Notes under the pieces: generated by a model
The model's input: only the letters and a program-made list of their open reading frames with translations
The model's database searches: none
Told to the model about the DNA's origin: nothing
Shown here: one piece after another, positions 33,201 to 41,972 of the stretch
Layout: each line of letters begins with the position of its first letter
Position numbering within the stretch: position 1 is the stretch's first letter
NCBI RefSeq assembly: GCF_014203895.1
Contig: NZ_JACHJY010000005.1
Location: 372,001-436,000 of the forward strand
From: Streptomyces nymphaeiformis
Lineage (GTDB): Bacteria; Actinomycetota; Actinomycetes; Streptomycetales; Streptomycetaceae
Length of the DNA: 64,000 bases
Direction: 5' to 3'
Position numbers and translations under genes: made by a program

Positions 33201-34460
33201 TCAGTGGTGGCCGACGAGCCCGCGGCCCGCGCCGGAGTGCACGGCCGGGATCGTGGCGAGGCCCTCGAGGAGCCGCTCCACGTCCTCTTCGGAGGTGTAG
33301 GGCGCGAGCCCCACGCGGACACCGCCCTCCTCGCCGAGCCCGAGGTGCCGAGCGGCGTCCGCCGAGTAGAAGGTGCCGACACCGGTGTCGACGCCCCGGG
33401 CGGCGAGGTGCCGGTGGACCTCGACGGGGTGCCGCCCGGCGACGCCGATCAGCAGGGTCGGGGTCCGGCGCGCGGCCCGCGAGTGCACCGTGACCCCGTC
33501 CAGCTCGGCGAGCCCGCGCTCCAGACGCACCCGCAGCTGCTCCTCGTACGCCTCCACCGCGGCGAGCGCGGAGTCGAGCCGCTCGCGCCGGCCGGCGGCG
33601 CTCGCGGGCAGTCCGGAGAGCCCGGCCCAGAAATCGACCGTGGCACGGGCGCCCGCGAGGACCCCGTACGGCAGGATGCCCAGCTCGAAGCGCTCGGGGA
33701 CGGTGTCCGTCGAGGCGAGCAGCTTGTCGGGGCTGAGCGCCTCCAGGAGCTCGGGCCGCGCGGCGAGGACGCCGAGGTGGGGCCCGAGGAACTTGTAGGC
33801 GGAGGCGCTGACGGAGTCCGCGCCGAAGGCCGCGAGGTCGACCCGGCCGTGCGAGCTCAGCTGCGCCGCGTCGACGTGGAGCAGCGCGCCGGTCCGGCGG
33901 ACCAGGCGGGAGATCGCGGGCACGTCGGGCCGGGTGCCGATCAGGTTGGAGGCGGCGGTGACGGCGACCAGGCGGGTCCGCTCGGAGAGCACCGCGCCGA
34001 TGTGCTCGGGGGTCAGTTCACCGGTCGCCGGGTCGAAGTCGGCCCAGCGGACGGTGGCGCCGACGGCGGCCGCCGCGTTGACCCAGGAGCGGATGTTGGC
34101 CTCGTGGTCGAGGCGGCTGACGACCACCTCGTCGCCCGGGCGCCAGGTCTTGGCGAGCGTGCGGGCGTGGTCGTACAGGAGCTGGGTGGAACTGCGGCCG
34201 AAGACGACGCCGCGCGGGTCGGCGCCGAGGAAGTCGGCGAGGGCGCGGCGGGCGTCCAGGACGATGGCCTCCGCGTTGCGCTCCCCGGCGGTGTTGCCGC
34301 CGCGGTTGCACAGCGGGTCCGACATGGCGTCGACCATCGCGTCGATCACGGGCTGCGGTATCTGGGTGCCGCCCGGGCCGTCGAAGTGGGCGGACCCGGC
34401 CTTGAGTGCGGGGAAGTACGCCCGCACCGAGTCGATGTCGTAGGGCTGAGCTTTCGTCAC
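33201..34460 (-). CDS. Class V PLP-dependent enzyme, cysteine-desulfurase-like but without the catalytic Cys
   Basis: A 419-residue fold-type I PLP enzyme related to the cysteine desulfurase/isopenicillin-N-epimerase class. Asp197 (HVDAAQ) should bind the PLP nitrogen and Lys223 (SASAYKFLG) should form the Schiff base. The only cysteine in the whole protein is Cys51, far from where the persulfide cysteine of SufS/IscS sits, and the matching C-terminal loop (VGTFYSADAARHLGL) has none. Desulfurase activity is therefore unlikely; a lyase, epimerase or aminotransferase role in making or modifying the amino acid part (serine-derived) is a better guess. GTG 34460 is preceded by a GGAG site. It is the rightmost gene I assign to the cluster. 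Confidence 0.85.
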   Translation of the reverse strand: MTKAQPYDIDSVRAYFPALKAGSAHFDGPGGTQIPQPVIDAMVDAMSDPLCNRGGNTAGERNAEAIVLDARRALADFLGADPRGVVFGRSSTQLLYDHARTLAKTWRPGDEVVVSRLDHEANIRSWVNAAAAVGATVRWADFDPATGELTPEHIGAVLSERTRLVAVTAASNLIGTRPDVPAISRLVRRTGALLHVDAAQLSSHGRVDLAAFGADSVSASAYKFLGPHLGVLAARPELLEALSPDKLLASTDTVPERFELGILPYGVLAGARATVDFWAGLSGLPASAAGRRERLDSALAAVEAYEEQLRVRLERGLAELDGVTVHSRAARRTPTLLIGVAGRHPVEVHRHLAARGVDTGVGTFYSADAARHLGLGEEGGVRVGLAPYTSEEDVERLLEGLATIPAVHSGAGRGLVGHH

Positions 34461-34628
34461 GGGCGCTCCGTAAGTGCTGCGAATGACGCGCTTCGCCGGC
34501 CCGGACCTCGTCGTCCCTCGCCTGCGGCGTCACTGCCGGTTCCTGTCGCCGATCGTTCGGCTCGATGATCTGCCGGGGCACCCGTGAAGAACCAGGCAGA
34601 ATCGATGGAGGAACTGCGCGCGGGAGCG

Positions 34629-34961
34629 TCAGTGGCGGGGCGCGTTGCGGGACCGCTGCACCCTGCTGGTGCGGCGGTCCTTCGCGTTCCAGCAGGCCTT
34701 GTGCCAGTGGCGGCGGTCGTCCACCCCGCCCCACTCGGGCCAGGCCACGACGTGCGGGGCGCCGGACGGGATCTCCTGGTCGCAGCCCGGGCAGCGGTAG
34801 CGCTTGCCCGGGGCGCTCGCGCCGGCGACCAGCCGGACGTACCACTCCTCGCCCTGCCACGTCTCGGTGCGCTGCACGCCGCCGTACCTGTCTCCGTGGT
34901 CGCCCTGCTGCGCGGGCTTCTCGCCGCCTCGGGAGCGGTTGTGACGCGGGGACACGGGCAC
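34629..34961 (-). CDS. Conserved small protein with a C-x2-C/H-x3-C zinc-ribbon-like motif
   Basis: A 110-residue basic protein. The middle reads YRCPGCDQEI and, about 30 residues on, HWHKACW, which could bind zinc through three Cys and a His. Similar small proteins are common in streptomycetes and often carry the uninformative label ATP/GTP-binding protein; no nucleotide-binding motif is visible here. Start: GTG 34961 with GAGG about six bases upstream. The 168 bp between it and the PLP-enzyme gene hold no gene I can support, and its own coding is ordinary for the core arm, so it probably marks the cluster boundary. Function unknown. Confidence 0.7.
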   Translation of the reverse strand: MPVSPRHNRSRGGEKPAQQGDHGDRYGGVQRTETWQGEEWYVRLVAGASAPGKRYRCPGCDQEIPSGAPHVVAWPEWGGVDDRRHWHKACWNAKDRRTSRVQRSRNAPRH

Positions 34962-35168
34962 ACCTCACGGGATCTGGGCACACGGGGCCGGGGAACACTG
35001 ACCGTTCTCTCCAGCCTACGGGCCGCCACGCGGTGCCCCCGGCCCCGCCCGGAGCGGCTTAGCCGAAAATCGCAAGAACTTCATGAACGGCCGTTGCCTT
35101 TGGCACGTGTCAGACGTTGGTGCCTGTGCGAGGGGAGATACGCGTCGGCCGCAAGGAGGCAGAAGGCG

Positions 35169-36203
35169 ATGCGCGTGGGTACGTTCGTTCTGGCAGCCCA
35201 GTTCCCGGGCCAGGGCCAGGGGGAGGCACTGCACCGGGCGGTGCGGACCGCCGAGGTGGCGGAGGAGGCGGGGCTCGACTCCGTCTGGCTCGCCGAGCAC
35301 CACTTCGTGCCGTACGGGGTCTGCCCCTCGGCCGTCACCCTGGCCGCCCTGCTCCTCGGCCGCACCCGGCGGCTCCGGGTCGGCACGGCGGTGAGCGTGC
35401 TGCCGTCCGTCCACCCGGTCGCCCTCGGCGAGCAGGCGGCGCTGCTGCACCTCACCTCCGGCGGCCGCTTCACCCTCGGGGTGGGCCGCGGCGGCCCCTG
35501 GGTGGACCTGGAGGTCTTCGGCGCGGGTCTCACGGCGTACGAGAAGGGCTTCCCCGAATCGCTCGACCTCCTGCTCCGCTGGCTCACCGAGCCGCGCGTC
35601 GGCGCCGACGGGGAGCGGTTCTCCTTCCGCGAGGTGCCCGTGGTGCCCCGCCCCGACGAGCTGATCGGCGGCGAGGCCGCCCCCGAGGTCGTGGTGGCCT
35701 GCACCTCGCCGAAGAGCGTGCGGCTCGCGGCGGAGCGCGGACTGCCGATGCTGCTCGGCATGCACTGCGGCGACGAGGACAAGGCCGAGATGGTCGCGGC
35801 CTGGGCGCGCTGCGCCCGGGAGGCCGGGCGGGACCCGGACGAGATCGCGCGGATCGGCGCCGGCCACGTCTCGGCGGGCGTGGCCCAGCTCGCGGACCGG
35901 GGCGCGGACGCGGCGGAGGCGCTGGTCAAGGCGATGCCGGGCTGGCTGAAGCAGGGCCTCGACGCGCACGTGACGGTGGACGGCCGGCACCGTGCGATGC
36001 GGGACCCCGTGGCGTACACGGAGCTGCTGTGCGGGCTGCACCCGGTGGGCACGCCCCGGCGCGCGGCGGACCGGCTCGCGGCGACCGCGGAGCGTACGGG
36101 CATCACGCGCTTCGCCCTGCTCGCGGAGGGCTCGGGCGACCTCTCGGCGACCGAGGAGAACGTCCGGCGGCTCGGCGCGGAGGTCCTGCCGCTCCTGGTG
36201 TGA
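35169..36203 (+). CDS. LLM-class flavin-dependent oxidoreductase (luciferase-like)
   Basis: A 344-residue member of the bacterial luciferase-like TIM-barrel family, which uses FMN or F420. The N-terminal strand and the block LDSVWLAEHHFVPYGVCPSA (about 36-55) and the LTSGGRFTLGVGRGG stretch (about 97-111) are hallmarks. Length is normal. Its substrate cannot be read from the sequence. Start ATG 35169 has AAGGAGG ten bases upstream. It stands alone, facing the convergent small gene across a large hairpin. It lies beside the biosynthetic cluster, but I place it in the core arm because no cluster-type gene follows; a tailoring role is possible but unsupported. Confidence 0.88.
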   Translation: MRVGTFVLAAQFPGQGQGEALHRAVRTAEVAEEAGLDSVWLAEHHFVPYGVCPSAVTLAALLLGRTRRLRVGTAVSVLPSVHPVALGEQAALLHLTSGGRFTLGVGRGGPWVDLEVFGAGLTAYEKGFPESLDLLLRWLTEPRVGADGERFSFREVPVVPRPDELIGGEAAPEVVVACTSPKSVRLAAERGLPMLLGMHCGDEDKAEMVAAWARCAREAGRDPDEIARIGAGHVSAGVAQLADRGADAAEALVKAMPGWLKQGLDAHVTVDGRHRAMRDPVAYTELLCGLHPVGTPRRAADRLAATAERTGITRFALLAEGSGDLSATEENVRRLGAEVLPLLV

Positions 36204-36226
36204 GGGGTCTCACGGCCTCCGGGACC

Positions 36227-36313
36227 GTGCTGCCGCTCCGCGCCGCGCCTGCCGGCGCCGATGCGCGTCGGCCCGCATCGATCGCCTTCTTCCGCGGCGC
36301 GGAGCGGCAGCAC
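36227..36313. terminator. Long compound hairpin between convergent genes
   Basis: An exact 21-bp inverted repeat (36227-36247 and 36293-36313) encloses 45 bases, which themselves contain a smaller 7-bp stem (cgatgcg with cgcatcg, around 36259-36280). It lies between the oxidoreductase (ending 36203) and the small minus-strand gene (ending 36320) and likely terminates both. Confidence 0.75.
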
Positions 36314-36319
36314 CATGTC

Positions 36320-36712
36320 TCAGCAGTCGCGCAGTTCCGGCGACTGGTTCAGCAGCTGTCCCCGTACGGAAGTGAAACGGGCGAGCCGCTCGTCCACCGA
36401 CGGGTCGAGCGGGAAGACCGCCACGCGGTGGCAGTTCTGGAAGGCGAGACGCACCCCGAAGTGCCGCTGCAGCGCACCACGAATGGCGTCGCTCGCGAGC
36501 GCGCGCAGCAGCTGACCACGTGCCTGCTCATTCGGCGGCGGCGTCTGGTTGTCGGCGAACTCTCCGCCGTCGACCTTCAGCTGTGCCACCAGAGAACTGA
36601 TCATCTCCCATGCGTAGGGCAGGGAGGTCCGGACGCAGTCGACGAAGTCGGCTTCGTCGACCTCGCCTCGCTCGGCCTGTTCCAACAGAGCCGGTGAGAC
36701 GTCGAGCGACAT
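36320..36712 (-). CDS. Conserved actinobacterial protein of unknown function
   Basis: A 130-residue acidic, soluble protein beginning MSLDVSPALLEQAERGEVDEADFVDCV. I recognise it as a small protein conserved beside nucS in streptomycetes but know no function. No signal peptide, membrane segment or catalytic motif is visible; cysteines occur at about residues 27, 94 and the very last position. ATG 36712 was chosen over upstream in-frame starts because GGAGA precedes it and the upstream extension has shadow-like composition. It is divergent from nucS across about 250 bp, which must hold both promoters. Confidence 0.75.
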   Translation of the reverse strand: MSLDVSPALLEQAERGEVDEADFVDCVRTSLPYAWEMISSLVAQLKVDGGEFADNQTPPPNEQARGQLLRALASDAIRGALQRHFGVRLAFQNCHRVAVFPLDPSVDERLARFTSVRGQLLNQSPELRDC

Positions 36713-36961
36713 GGGTTCTCCTCTCGCGACCCCGCGGACGGGGTCTTGCGGCCAGGGACGAAGGCCGGCCGTACGCCACGCAGCGTGCACGCACGACGAC
36801 CTCCAGCTTCCACGGTAAGCGCGCAGTCCGGGCCGCACCAGAAGAATGGGCACACAACCGGCTGATAACCGACGGGTGTTCGGCTCACGACGGCCCCCGG
36901 AGGACGCCGCGGCGATGCCCGAATCGCGCGGAAGAGCGTCTCTCTTGTAGCGTTGCGGACC

Positions 36962-37633
36962 ATGCGTCTCGTCATTGCCCGTTGTTCCGTGGACTACGCG
37001 GGCCGGCTCACGGCCCACCTGCCCTCAGCTCCCCGTCTGATCCTCGTCAAGGCAGACGGCAGCGTCTCGATCCACGCGGACGACCGGGCGTACAAACCGC
37101 TCAACTGGATGTCCCCGCCGTGCACTCTCAAGGAGGGTGCCGACGGCGAGGCGGGCATCTGGACCGTGATCAACAAAGCGGGCGAGAAACTGATCATCAC
37201 GATGGAGGAGATCCTCCACGACTCCTCGCACGAGCTGGGCGTCGACCCGGGCCTCATCAAGGACGGCGTCGAGGCGCACCTGCAGGAGCTGCTCGCCGAC
37301 CGCATCGAGACCCTCGGCGAGGGCTACACGCTGATCCGCCGCGAGTACCCGACGGCGATCGGCCCCGTGGACATCCTGTGCCGGGACGCCGACGGCGGGA
37401 CGGTCGCGGTGGAGATCAAGCGCCGCGGCGAGATCGACGGCGTCGAGCAGCTGACCCGCTACCTGGAGCTCCTCAACCGCGACCCGCACCTGGCGCCGGT
37501 GAAGGGCGTCTTCGCGGCCCAGGAGATCAAGCCGCAGGCCCGGGTCCTGGCGACGGACCGCGGGATCGGCTGCGTGGTCCTCGACTACGACGCGCTGCGC
37601 GGCATCGAGGACGACAAGCTGCGGCTGTTCTGA
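36962..37633 (+). CDS. nucS: Endonuclease NucS (non-canonical mismatch repair)
   Basis: A 223-residue protein, the usual NucS/EndoMS length. In actinobacteria, which lack MutS/MutL, it cuts both strands at certain mismatches and lowers mutation rate. The C-terminal PD-(D/E)xK nuclease is visible as GPVDILCRDADGG followed by VAVEIKRRGEID (about 136-160). The last residues (DKLRLF) resemble a beta-clamp-binding motif. ATG 36962 is the conserved start (MRLVIARCSVDYAGRL). It is followed by a strong GC hairpin, so it is probably transcribed alone. Confidence 0.95.
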   Translation: MRLVIARCSVDYAGRLTAHLPSAPRLILVKADGSVSIHADDRAYKPLNWMSPPCTLKEGADGEAGIWTVINKAGEKLIITMEEILHDSSHELGVDPGLIKDGVEAHLQELLADRIETLGEGYTLIRREYPTAIGPVDILCRDADGGTVAVEIKRRGEIDGVEQLTRYLELLNRDPHLAPVKGVFAAQEIKPQARVLATDRGIGCVVLDYDALRGIEDDKLRLF

Positions 37634-37649
37634 GGTCCGTCCTTCCGGG

Positions 37650-37690
37650 CGACGGCCCCGGGTGCGCTGAGCGCGCGCCCGGGGCCGTCG
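37650..37690. terminator. Bidirectional terminator after nucS
   Basis: An exact 13-bp GC stem (37650-37662 with 37678-37690) lies between the nucS stop and the end of the convergent P-loop protein gene at 37707. Its loop can fold further through gcgc/gcgc. Confidence 0.8.
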
Positions 37691-37706
37691 TCGTTCCCGT
37701 ACGGGG

Positions 37707-40280
37707 TCAGGCGGGCGTCGACGAGGCGGTGGCCGTCTCGGAGGCGGAGGGCGCGCCGAGGGTGGTGGTCTCGCCGCCGGCCGGCGGGGCGGTCGTCGTC
37801 GCCGGCGGGGGCGTCGTGGGCGGCTCGGTCGTCGGCGGCGGGGTGGTGGTCGTCGGCGGCGGCGTGGTCGGCGGCTTCGGCGGCTTCGGGCTCGACGCCG
37901 TGGGGCGCGGCGGCCTCGTGGTGGCGCTCGGGCTCGTGGGCGGAGCCGTCGTCGGGGACGTCGTCGCCGTCGGGCTGTCCGAGGACGACGGCGAGGCCGG
38001 GTCGGACGGGTCCGTCGAGGCGGACGTCGACGCGCTCCCGGAGCCCGAGGGGCTCGGGGAGTCCGAGTGGGTCGCCCGGCCCGTCTCGGCCGGGGCGGTC
38101 TCGCCGTCGGCCGGCGGCTCCTCGCCGTCGAGGCCGTCGTCGGTGCCGCTCTCGCTCGCGGTGCTGTCGGAGGTGACGTGGTCGGTGGCGGGGGTCTCGC
38201 CGTTGCCCGAGGTGAGGCCGAGGGTCACGACGGTGCCGAGGACGGCGACGAGGAGCCCGCCCGCGCCGACGGCGACGAGGTTGCGGCGGGCGCCGCTGAG
38301 GATGCCGCCCTTGAGGCCGGAGCGGCTGCCGTCGGTGTCGGGCTGGGTGAGGACCGTCGGGGCGTCGTCGGCGAAGCCGGGGAACGCCGGGACCGGGGCC
38401 GTCGCCGGGGTACGGAGGGCTCCGCCCGGCAGCGGGGCCGTGACGGGCTCCGGCTTCGTGAGGGCGGGCCGGGCGGCGGGGCCGCGCAGGGCCGGGGTGC
38501 CGCGCGGCGGGGAGACGGGCTCCACGGCGGGGGCGGCGTGGTCGCCGGAGAGGTCGGCGACGAGGGCGAGCGCCCGGCGGCCGGCCACGGTGCCCCGCTT
38601 GTCGGCGAGGATCCCGCGCATGCCGATGGAGGCCTCCAGCTCGGCGCGGGCGCGCTCCAGGTTCCCGGCGCAGATCGCGAGGACGCCGAGCTCGTGGTGG
38701 AAGTAGGCCTCCTCGGCGACCTCGCCGGTGAGGCGGGCGGCCTCCTGTCCGGCGCGCAGGGCGCGTTCCCAGGCGCCCCAGTGGAGTCCGGCGGCGAAGG
38801 CGGGCGCGGCGGCGCGGGCGAGGAGGACGGCGGTGGCCCGGTGCTCGGCGGCGGGCTCCCCGGTGCCGGGGATCAGCGCGGTGAGGGCGGCGAGCAGGGC
38901 GTCGGCCTCGGCGGCGGCCCGCTCGGGGGTGACGGAGGGGTGGGCGGCCCACCAGGCGTAGTGCTGGGCGATGGTGTGGGCGCGGTCGGCGGCCTCGTGC
39001 TCGTAGCCGTGGGCGAGGAGCTGGGTGAGGACTCCGGCGGCGAGCCGGTAACGGGGACCGACCGGGGAGAGCAGGCCGCAGGCTCTGAGCTCGCCGAGGG
39101 CGGCGTCGGCGTGGGTGTCGCCGACGAGGGCCGGGAGGTGGGCCTGGTGCGGGACCTCGCCGCCGAGGGCGACGGCGAAGCGCAGGGCGGCCTGGGCGGA
39201 GCGGCTGAGCCGGGAGGCGAGGAGCGCGGCGGGGGCGGCGCCCTCGCCGAGGCTCGGCAGCGGTATCTCGCGCAGTTCGACGTCGGGATCGTCGACGCCG
39301 TCGAAGGCCGCGGCCGCGGCCGCTGCCGCGGCGGCGGGGTCGGCGGGCCCGAAGGCCTCTTCGAGGGCGCCGAAGGCGTCGAACTCGGCGGGGGTGACGC
39401 GCAGCCTGTCGCGCTGCCGGAGCAGGGCGCCGGCCTGGACGAAGCGGAGCGGGAGGCCCTCGGACTCGAACCACAGGTCGCCGGCCCAGTTGGCCTCCTC
39501 CTCGGTGAGGCCGCGGCCGACGGCGCTCTCCAGGAGCTCCAGGGCGGCGGCTCGGCCGAGGCCGGCGAGGAGGACCTCCTCGACGTGGGCGTCGGCGGAG
39601 GGGGCGGGGGTGTCGGGGCCGGCGGCGAGGAGGAAGGCGCACTCGGGGGCGGCGGCGAGGAGCTCGTCGAGGGCGGCGCCGCCGAACTCCAGGTCGTCGA
39701 CGACGACGACGGCGCCGACGTCGCGGAGCCGGTCGAGGAGGGCGGCCCGGTCGGGGCGCTGGTCGGGGGCGTACCGGACGGCCGTGAAGAGCTCGTGGAG
39801 GAGTTCGGTGGGCGTGCGATGGTGGCCGGAGAGCCGGACGACGCCGTCGGGTGCGAGGTCGGCGCAGTCGGCGGCGACGGCGTCGAGGAGGGCGGTGCGG
39901 CCGGAGCCGGGGGCGCCGACGAGGCGGGCGGAGCGGCCGCGGCCGAGGGTGCCGGTGAGCCGCTCGCGCTCCTCCTGGCGTTCGAGGAGGGGCAGCTCGG
40001 GGGCGGCGGGGCCCGGCGGGACGGGCGGGGCGGCGGCGCGGGCGGCCTCGGCGCGTTCCTCGGCGGTGCGGGGGCGGGGGGCGGACGGTTCCTGCCCGGG
40101 CGGGCAGGGTTCGATCTCGCTGCCGTCGACGGGGTTGACGGTGAGGAGCAGCTCGCCGGAGACGAGCCGGACGACGCGGGCGCGTGCGGGCGCCGGCGCG
40201 GGCACGCCCCGGCCCTGGCGGGCCTCCTCGCCCTCGGTGTCGTGACCGAACTCCTCCGACCCAGGGTTGATCGGGTCCAT
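37707..40280 (-). CDS. P-loop ATP-binding protein with one membrane segment and Pro/Thr-rich C-terminal tail
   Basis: An 857-residue conserved streptomycete protein usually labelled ATP/GTP-binding protein. An N-terminal Pro/Ala-rich linker is followed by an AAA/NB-ARC-like ATPase part: P-loop VGAPGSGRTALLD at about 128-140 and Walker B AVVVVDDLEFGG at about 188-199. Then come Ala/Leu-rich helical repeats, a single hydrophobic segment (LVAVGAGGLLVAVLGTVVTLGL, about 655-676) and a 175-residue Ser/Thr/Pro-rich tail with runs of PPTTTT, likely outside the membrane. This suggests a cytoplasmic switch ATPase anchored in the membrane with a flexible extracellular or wall-facing tail. Function unknown. 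Start ATG 40280 (MDPINPGSEEF) is preferred over in-frame codons further upstream, which read through low-complexity sequence. Confidence 0.85.
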   Translation of the reverse strand: MDPINPGSEEFGHDTEGEEARQGRGVPAPAPARARVVRLVSGELLLTVNPVDGSEIEPCPPGQEPSAPRPRTAEERAEAARAAAPPVPPGPAAPELPLLERQEERERLTGTLGRGRSARLVGAPGSGRTALLDAVAADCADLAPDGVVRLSGHHRTPTELLHELFTAVRYAPDQRPDRAALLDRLRDVGAVVVVDDLEFGGAALDELLAAAPECAFLLAAGPDTPAPSADAHVEEVLLAGLGRAAALELLESAVGRGLTEEEANWAGDLWFESEGLPLRFVQAGALLRQRDRLRVTPAEFDAFGALEEAFGPADPAAAAAAAAAAFDGVDDPDVELREIPLPSLGEGAAPAALLASRLSRSAQAALRFAVALGGEVPHQAHLPALVGDTHADAALGELRACGLLSPVGPRYRLAAGVLTQLLAHGYEHEAADRAHTIAQHYAWWAAHPSVTPERAAAEADALLAALTALIPGTGEPAAEHRATAVLLARAAAPAFAAGLHWGAWERALRAGQEAARLTGEVAEEAYFHHELGVLAICAGNLERARAELEASIGMRGILADKRGTVAGRRALALVADLSGDHAAPAVEPVSPPRGTPALRGPAARPALTKPEPVTAPLPGGALRTPATAPVPAFPGFADDAPTVLTQPDTDGSRSGLKGGILSGARRNLVAVGAGGLLVAVLGTVVTLGLTSGNGETPATDHVTSDSTASESGTDDGLDGEEPPADGETAPAETGRATHSDSPSPSGSGSASTSASTDPSDPASPSSSDSPTATTSPTTAPPTSPSATTRPPRPTASSPKPPKPPTTPPPTTTTPPPTTEPPTTPPPATTTAPPAGGETTTLGAPSASETATASSTPA

Positions 40281-40497
40281 GGTCCAAGCTCCCAAGCAGC
40301 GATGTCCGGTGCCCGCCGGTGGGTCCGTCCGGTGTGCGGGCGGGTCCGTCAAGGTGCGGGCGACCGAACCCTAGACCGTGCTCAGGCGCTCGGGAACAGT
40401 CGGGGTGCCCCCGAGACCAAGACGTCACGGTCTTGTGAGGATTGAGCGTGACGCCTGGTTCACACAGCTGCTTCACACACGGCGGGGCGCCCGGGGG

Positions 40498-40821
40498 TCA
40501 GACGCGGGGCAGGGACTCCAGGGCGAGGCCGCCCTCGATGGCGAGGATGCGGTGCAGCTTGGTGGCGACGAGGAGCCGCTGCATCTGGGGCGGCACCCCG
40601 CGCAGGACGAGGCGCCGGCCGCAGCGGCCCGCCCTCCGGTGGGCGCCCATGATGACGCCGAGTCCGGTCGCGTCCCAGGAGTCGAGGCCGGTCAGGTCGA
40701 GCACGAGGTCGCCGACTCCGTCGTCGACGGCCGTGTGCAGGACCGTACGGGCGTCCGCCGCGCTGCGGACGTCGAGGCGGCCCCCGACGACCAGCTCGAC
40801 GTGGTCGCCCCTGATGTGCAT
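40498..40821 (-). CDS. STAS-domain anti-sigma factor antagonist
   Basis: A 107-residue single STAS domain (SpoIIAA/RsbV family). Such proteins bind an anti-sigma kinase and free its sigma factor when unphosphorylated. The phosphorylation loop reads LDSWDATGLGVIMG at about 46-59, where Ser48 or Thr52 would be the acceptor. The usual fold strands are present (VELVVGGRLDVRSA and RRLVLRGVPP). No sigma or kinase gene is adjacent, as is common in Streptomyces, which has many such orphans. ATG 40821 with GGGGAG upstream was chosen over an extension of 16 codons. Confidence 0.88.
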   Translation of the reverse strand: MHIRGDHVELVVGGRLDVRSAADARTVLHTAVDDGVGDLVLDLTGLDSWDATGLGVIMGAHRRAGRCGRRLVLRGVPPQMQRLLVATKLHRILAIEGGLALESLPRV

Positions 40822-40947
40822 ATGCGCTCCCCGAGAGTGCTCCGTCTTCGCAACAACTGACTGCCGCACCGGCAGATACGTTGCGCCTTGTCAGCGAACC
40901 GATCCCGAAATTCACCCCACGGAGTGAGGCGGGGTGATGGGTCCGGA

Positions 40948-41796
40948 TCAGTACGTGTAGAAGCCCTGCCCGCTCTTGCGGCCGATGTCACCCGCGTCCA
41001 CCATCCGGCGCATCAGCTCCGGCGGCGCGAACTTCTCGTCCTGGGACTCGGTGTAGATGTTGTTGGCGGCGTTCACCAGGATGTCGATGCCGGTGAGGTC
41101 GGCGGTGGCGAGCGGGCCCATGGCGTGGCCGAAGCCGAGCTTGCAGGCGATGTCGATGTCCTCGGCGGTGGCGACGCCCGACTCGTGGAGCTTCGCGGCC
41201 TCGACGACGAGGGCCGAGATGAGGCGGGTGGTGACGAAGCCGGCGACGTCGCGGTTGACGACGATGCAGGTCTTGCCGACGGACTCGGCGAACGCGCGGG
41301 CGGTGGCCAGGGTCTCGTCGCTCGTCTTGTAGCCGCGGACCAGCTCGACGAGCTGCATCATCGGCACGGGCGAGAAGAAGTGGACGCCGACGACGGCCTC
41401 GGGGCGCTCGGTCACCGCGGCGATCTTGGTGATCGGGATCGCGGAGGTGTTGGAGGCGAGGACGGCACCGTCCTTGACGATCTTGTCGAGCGAGCGGAAG
41501 ATCTCGTGCTTGACGTCGAGGTTCTCGAAGACGGCCTCGACGACGACGTCCGCGTCGGCCACGGCGTCGAGCTCGGTGGTGGCGGTGATGCGCCCCAGCG
41601 CGGCCTCGGCGTCCTCGGCGGTGAGCTTGCCCTTGGCGACGAACTTGTCGTACGACGCCTTGATGCCGTCGGTGCCGCGGGTCAGGGCGGCGTCGGTGAC
41701 GTCACGCAGGACGACGTCCCAGCCCGCCTGTGCCGAGACCTGCGCGATACCGGATCCCATGAGTCCGGCCCCGATGACGGCGAGCTTCCTGGCCAC
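40948..41796 (-). CDS. 3-hydroxybutyryl-CoA dehydrogenase
   Basis: A 282-residue NAD(P)-dependent 3-hydroxyacyl-CoA dehydrogenase (FadB C-terminal/HbdA family). It interconverts 3-hydroxybutyryl-CoA and acetoacetyl-CoA in butyrate metabolism, fatty-acid breakdown or precursor supply such as the ethylmalonyl-CoA route. The Rossmann motif VIGAGLMGSGIAQ opens the protein. The family motif HFFSPVPMMQLVELVRG lies at about 138-154, and the C-terminal dimer domain (LGFGHAMGPLATADLTGID) and ending GRKSGQGFYTY are typical. GTG 41796 follows a purine-rich site. Monocistronic in appearance. Confidence 0.94.
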   Translation of the reverse strand: MARKLAVIGAGLMGSGIAQVSAQAGWDVVLRDVTDAALTRGTDGIKASYDKFVAKGKLTAEDAEAALGRITATTELDAVADADVVVEAVFENLDVKHEIFRSLDKIVKDGAVLASNTSAIPITKIAAVTERPEAVVGVHFFSPVPMMQLVELVRGYKTSDETLATARAFAESVGKTCIVVNRDVAGFVTTRLISALVVEAAKLHESGVATAEDIDIACKLGFGHAMGPLATADLTGIDILVNAANNIYTESQDEKFAPPELMRRMVDAGDIGRKSGQGFYTY

Positions 41797-41972
41797 GATC
41801 TTCCACCCCTTTTAACGCCTGTTCACTTCTGGCTCTCCGGCGGAGATTAGCGGTCGCGGGGCCCCATGTGACCGTGAAGTAATGCGCGTCACGCCCTCTT
41901 TGACGGACGTCACACTCACGACACTCCCCAGGGCCCGCCCGGCGGATCCGGGCACGGGTCGCCGGACGGGCC

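Noticed and set aside
33201..34460. Thiotetronate-type sulfur insertion system
   Set aside because: The desulfurase-like protein has no active Cys, and no sulfur-transfer partner gene is present.
34461..34628. tRNA or attachment site at the cluster edge
   Set aside because: No cloverleaf or direct repeat pair could be recognised by eye in this interval.
34457..35062. Several Arg/Ser-rich open frames near the cluster boundary
   Set aside because: They overlap the zinc-ribbon-like protein or each other in other frames and show no motif or ribosome site.
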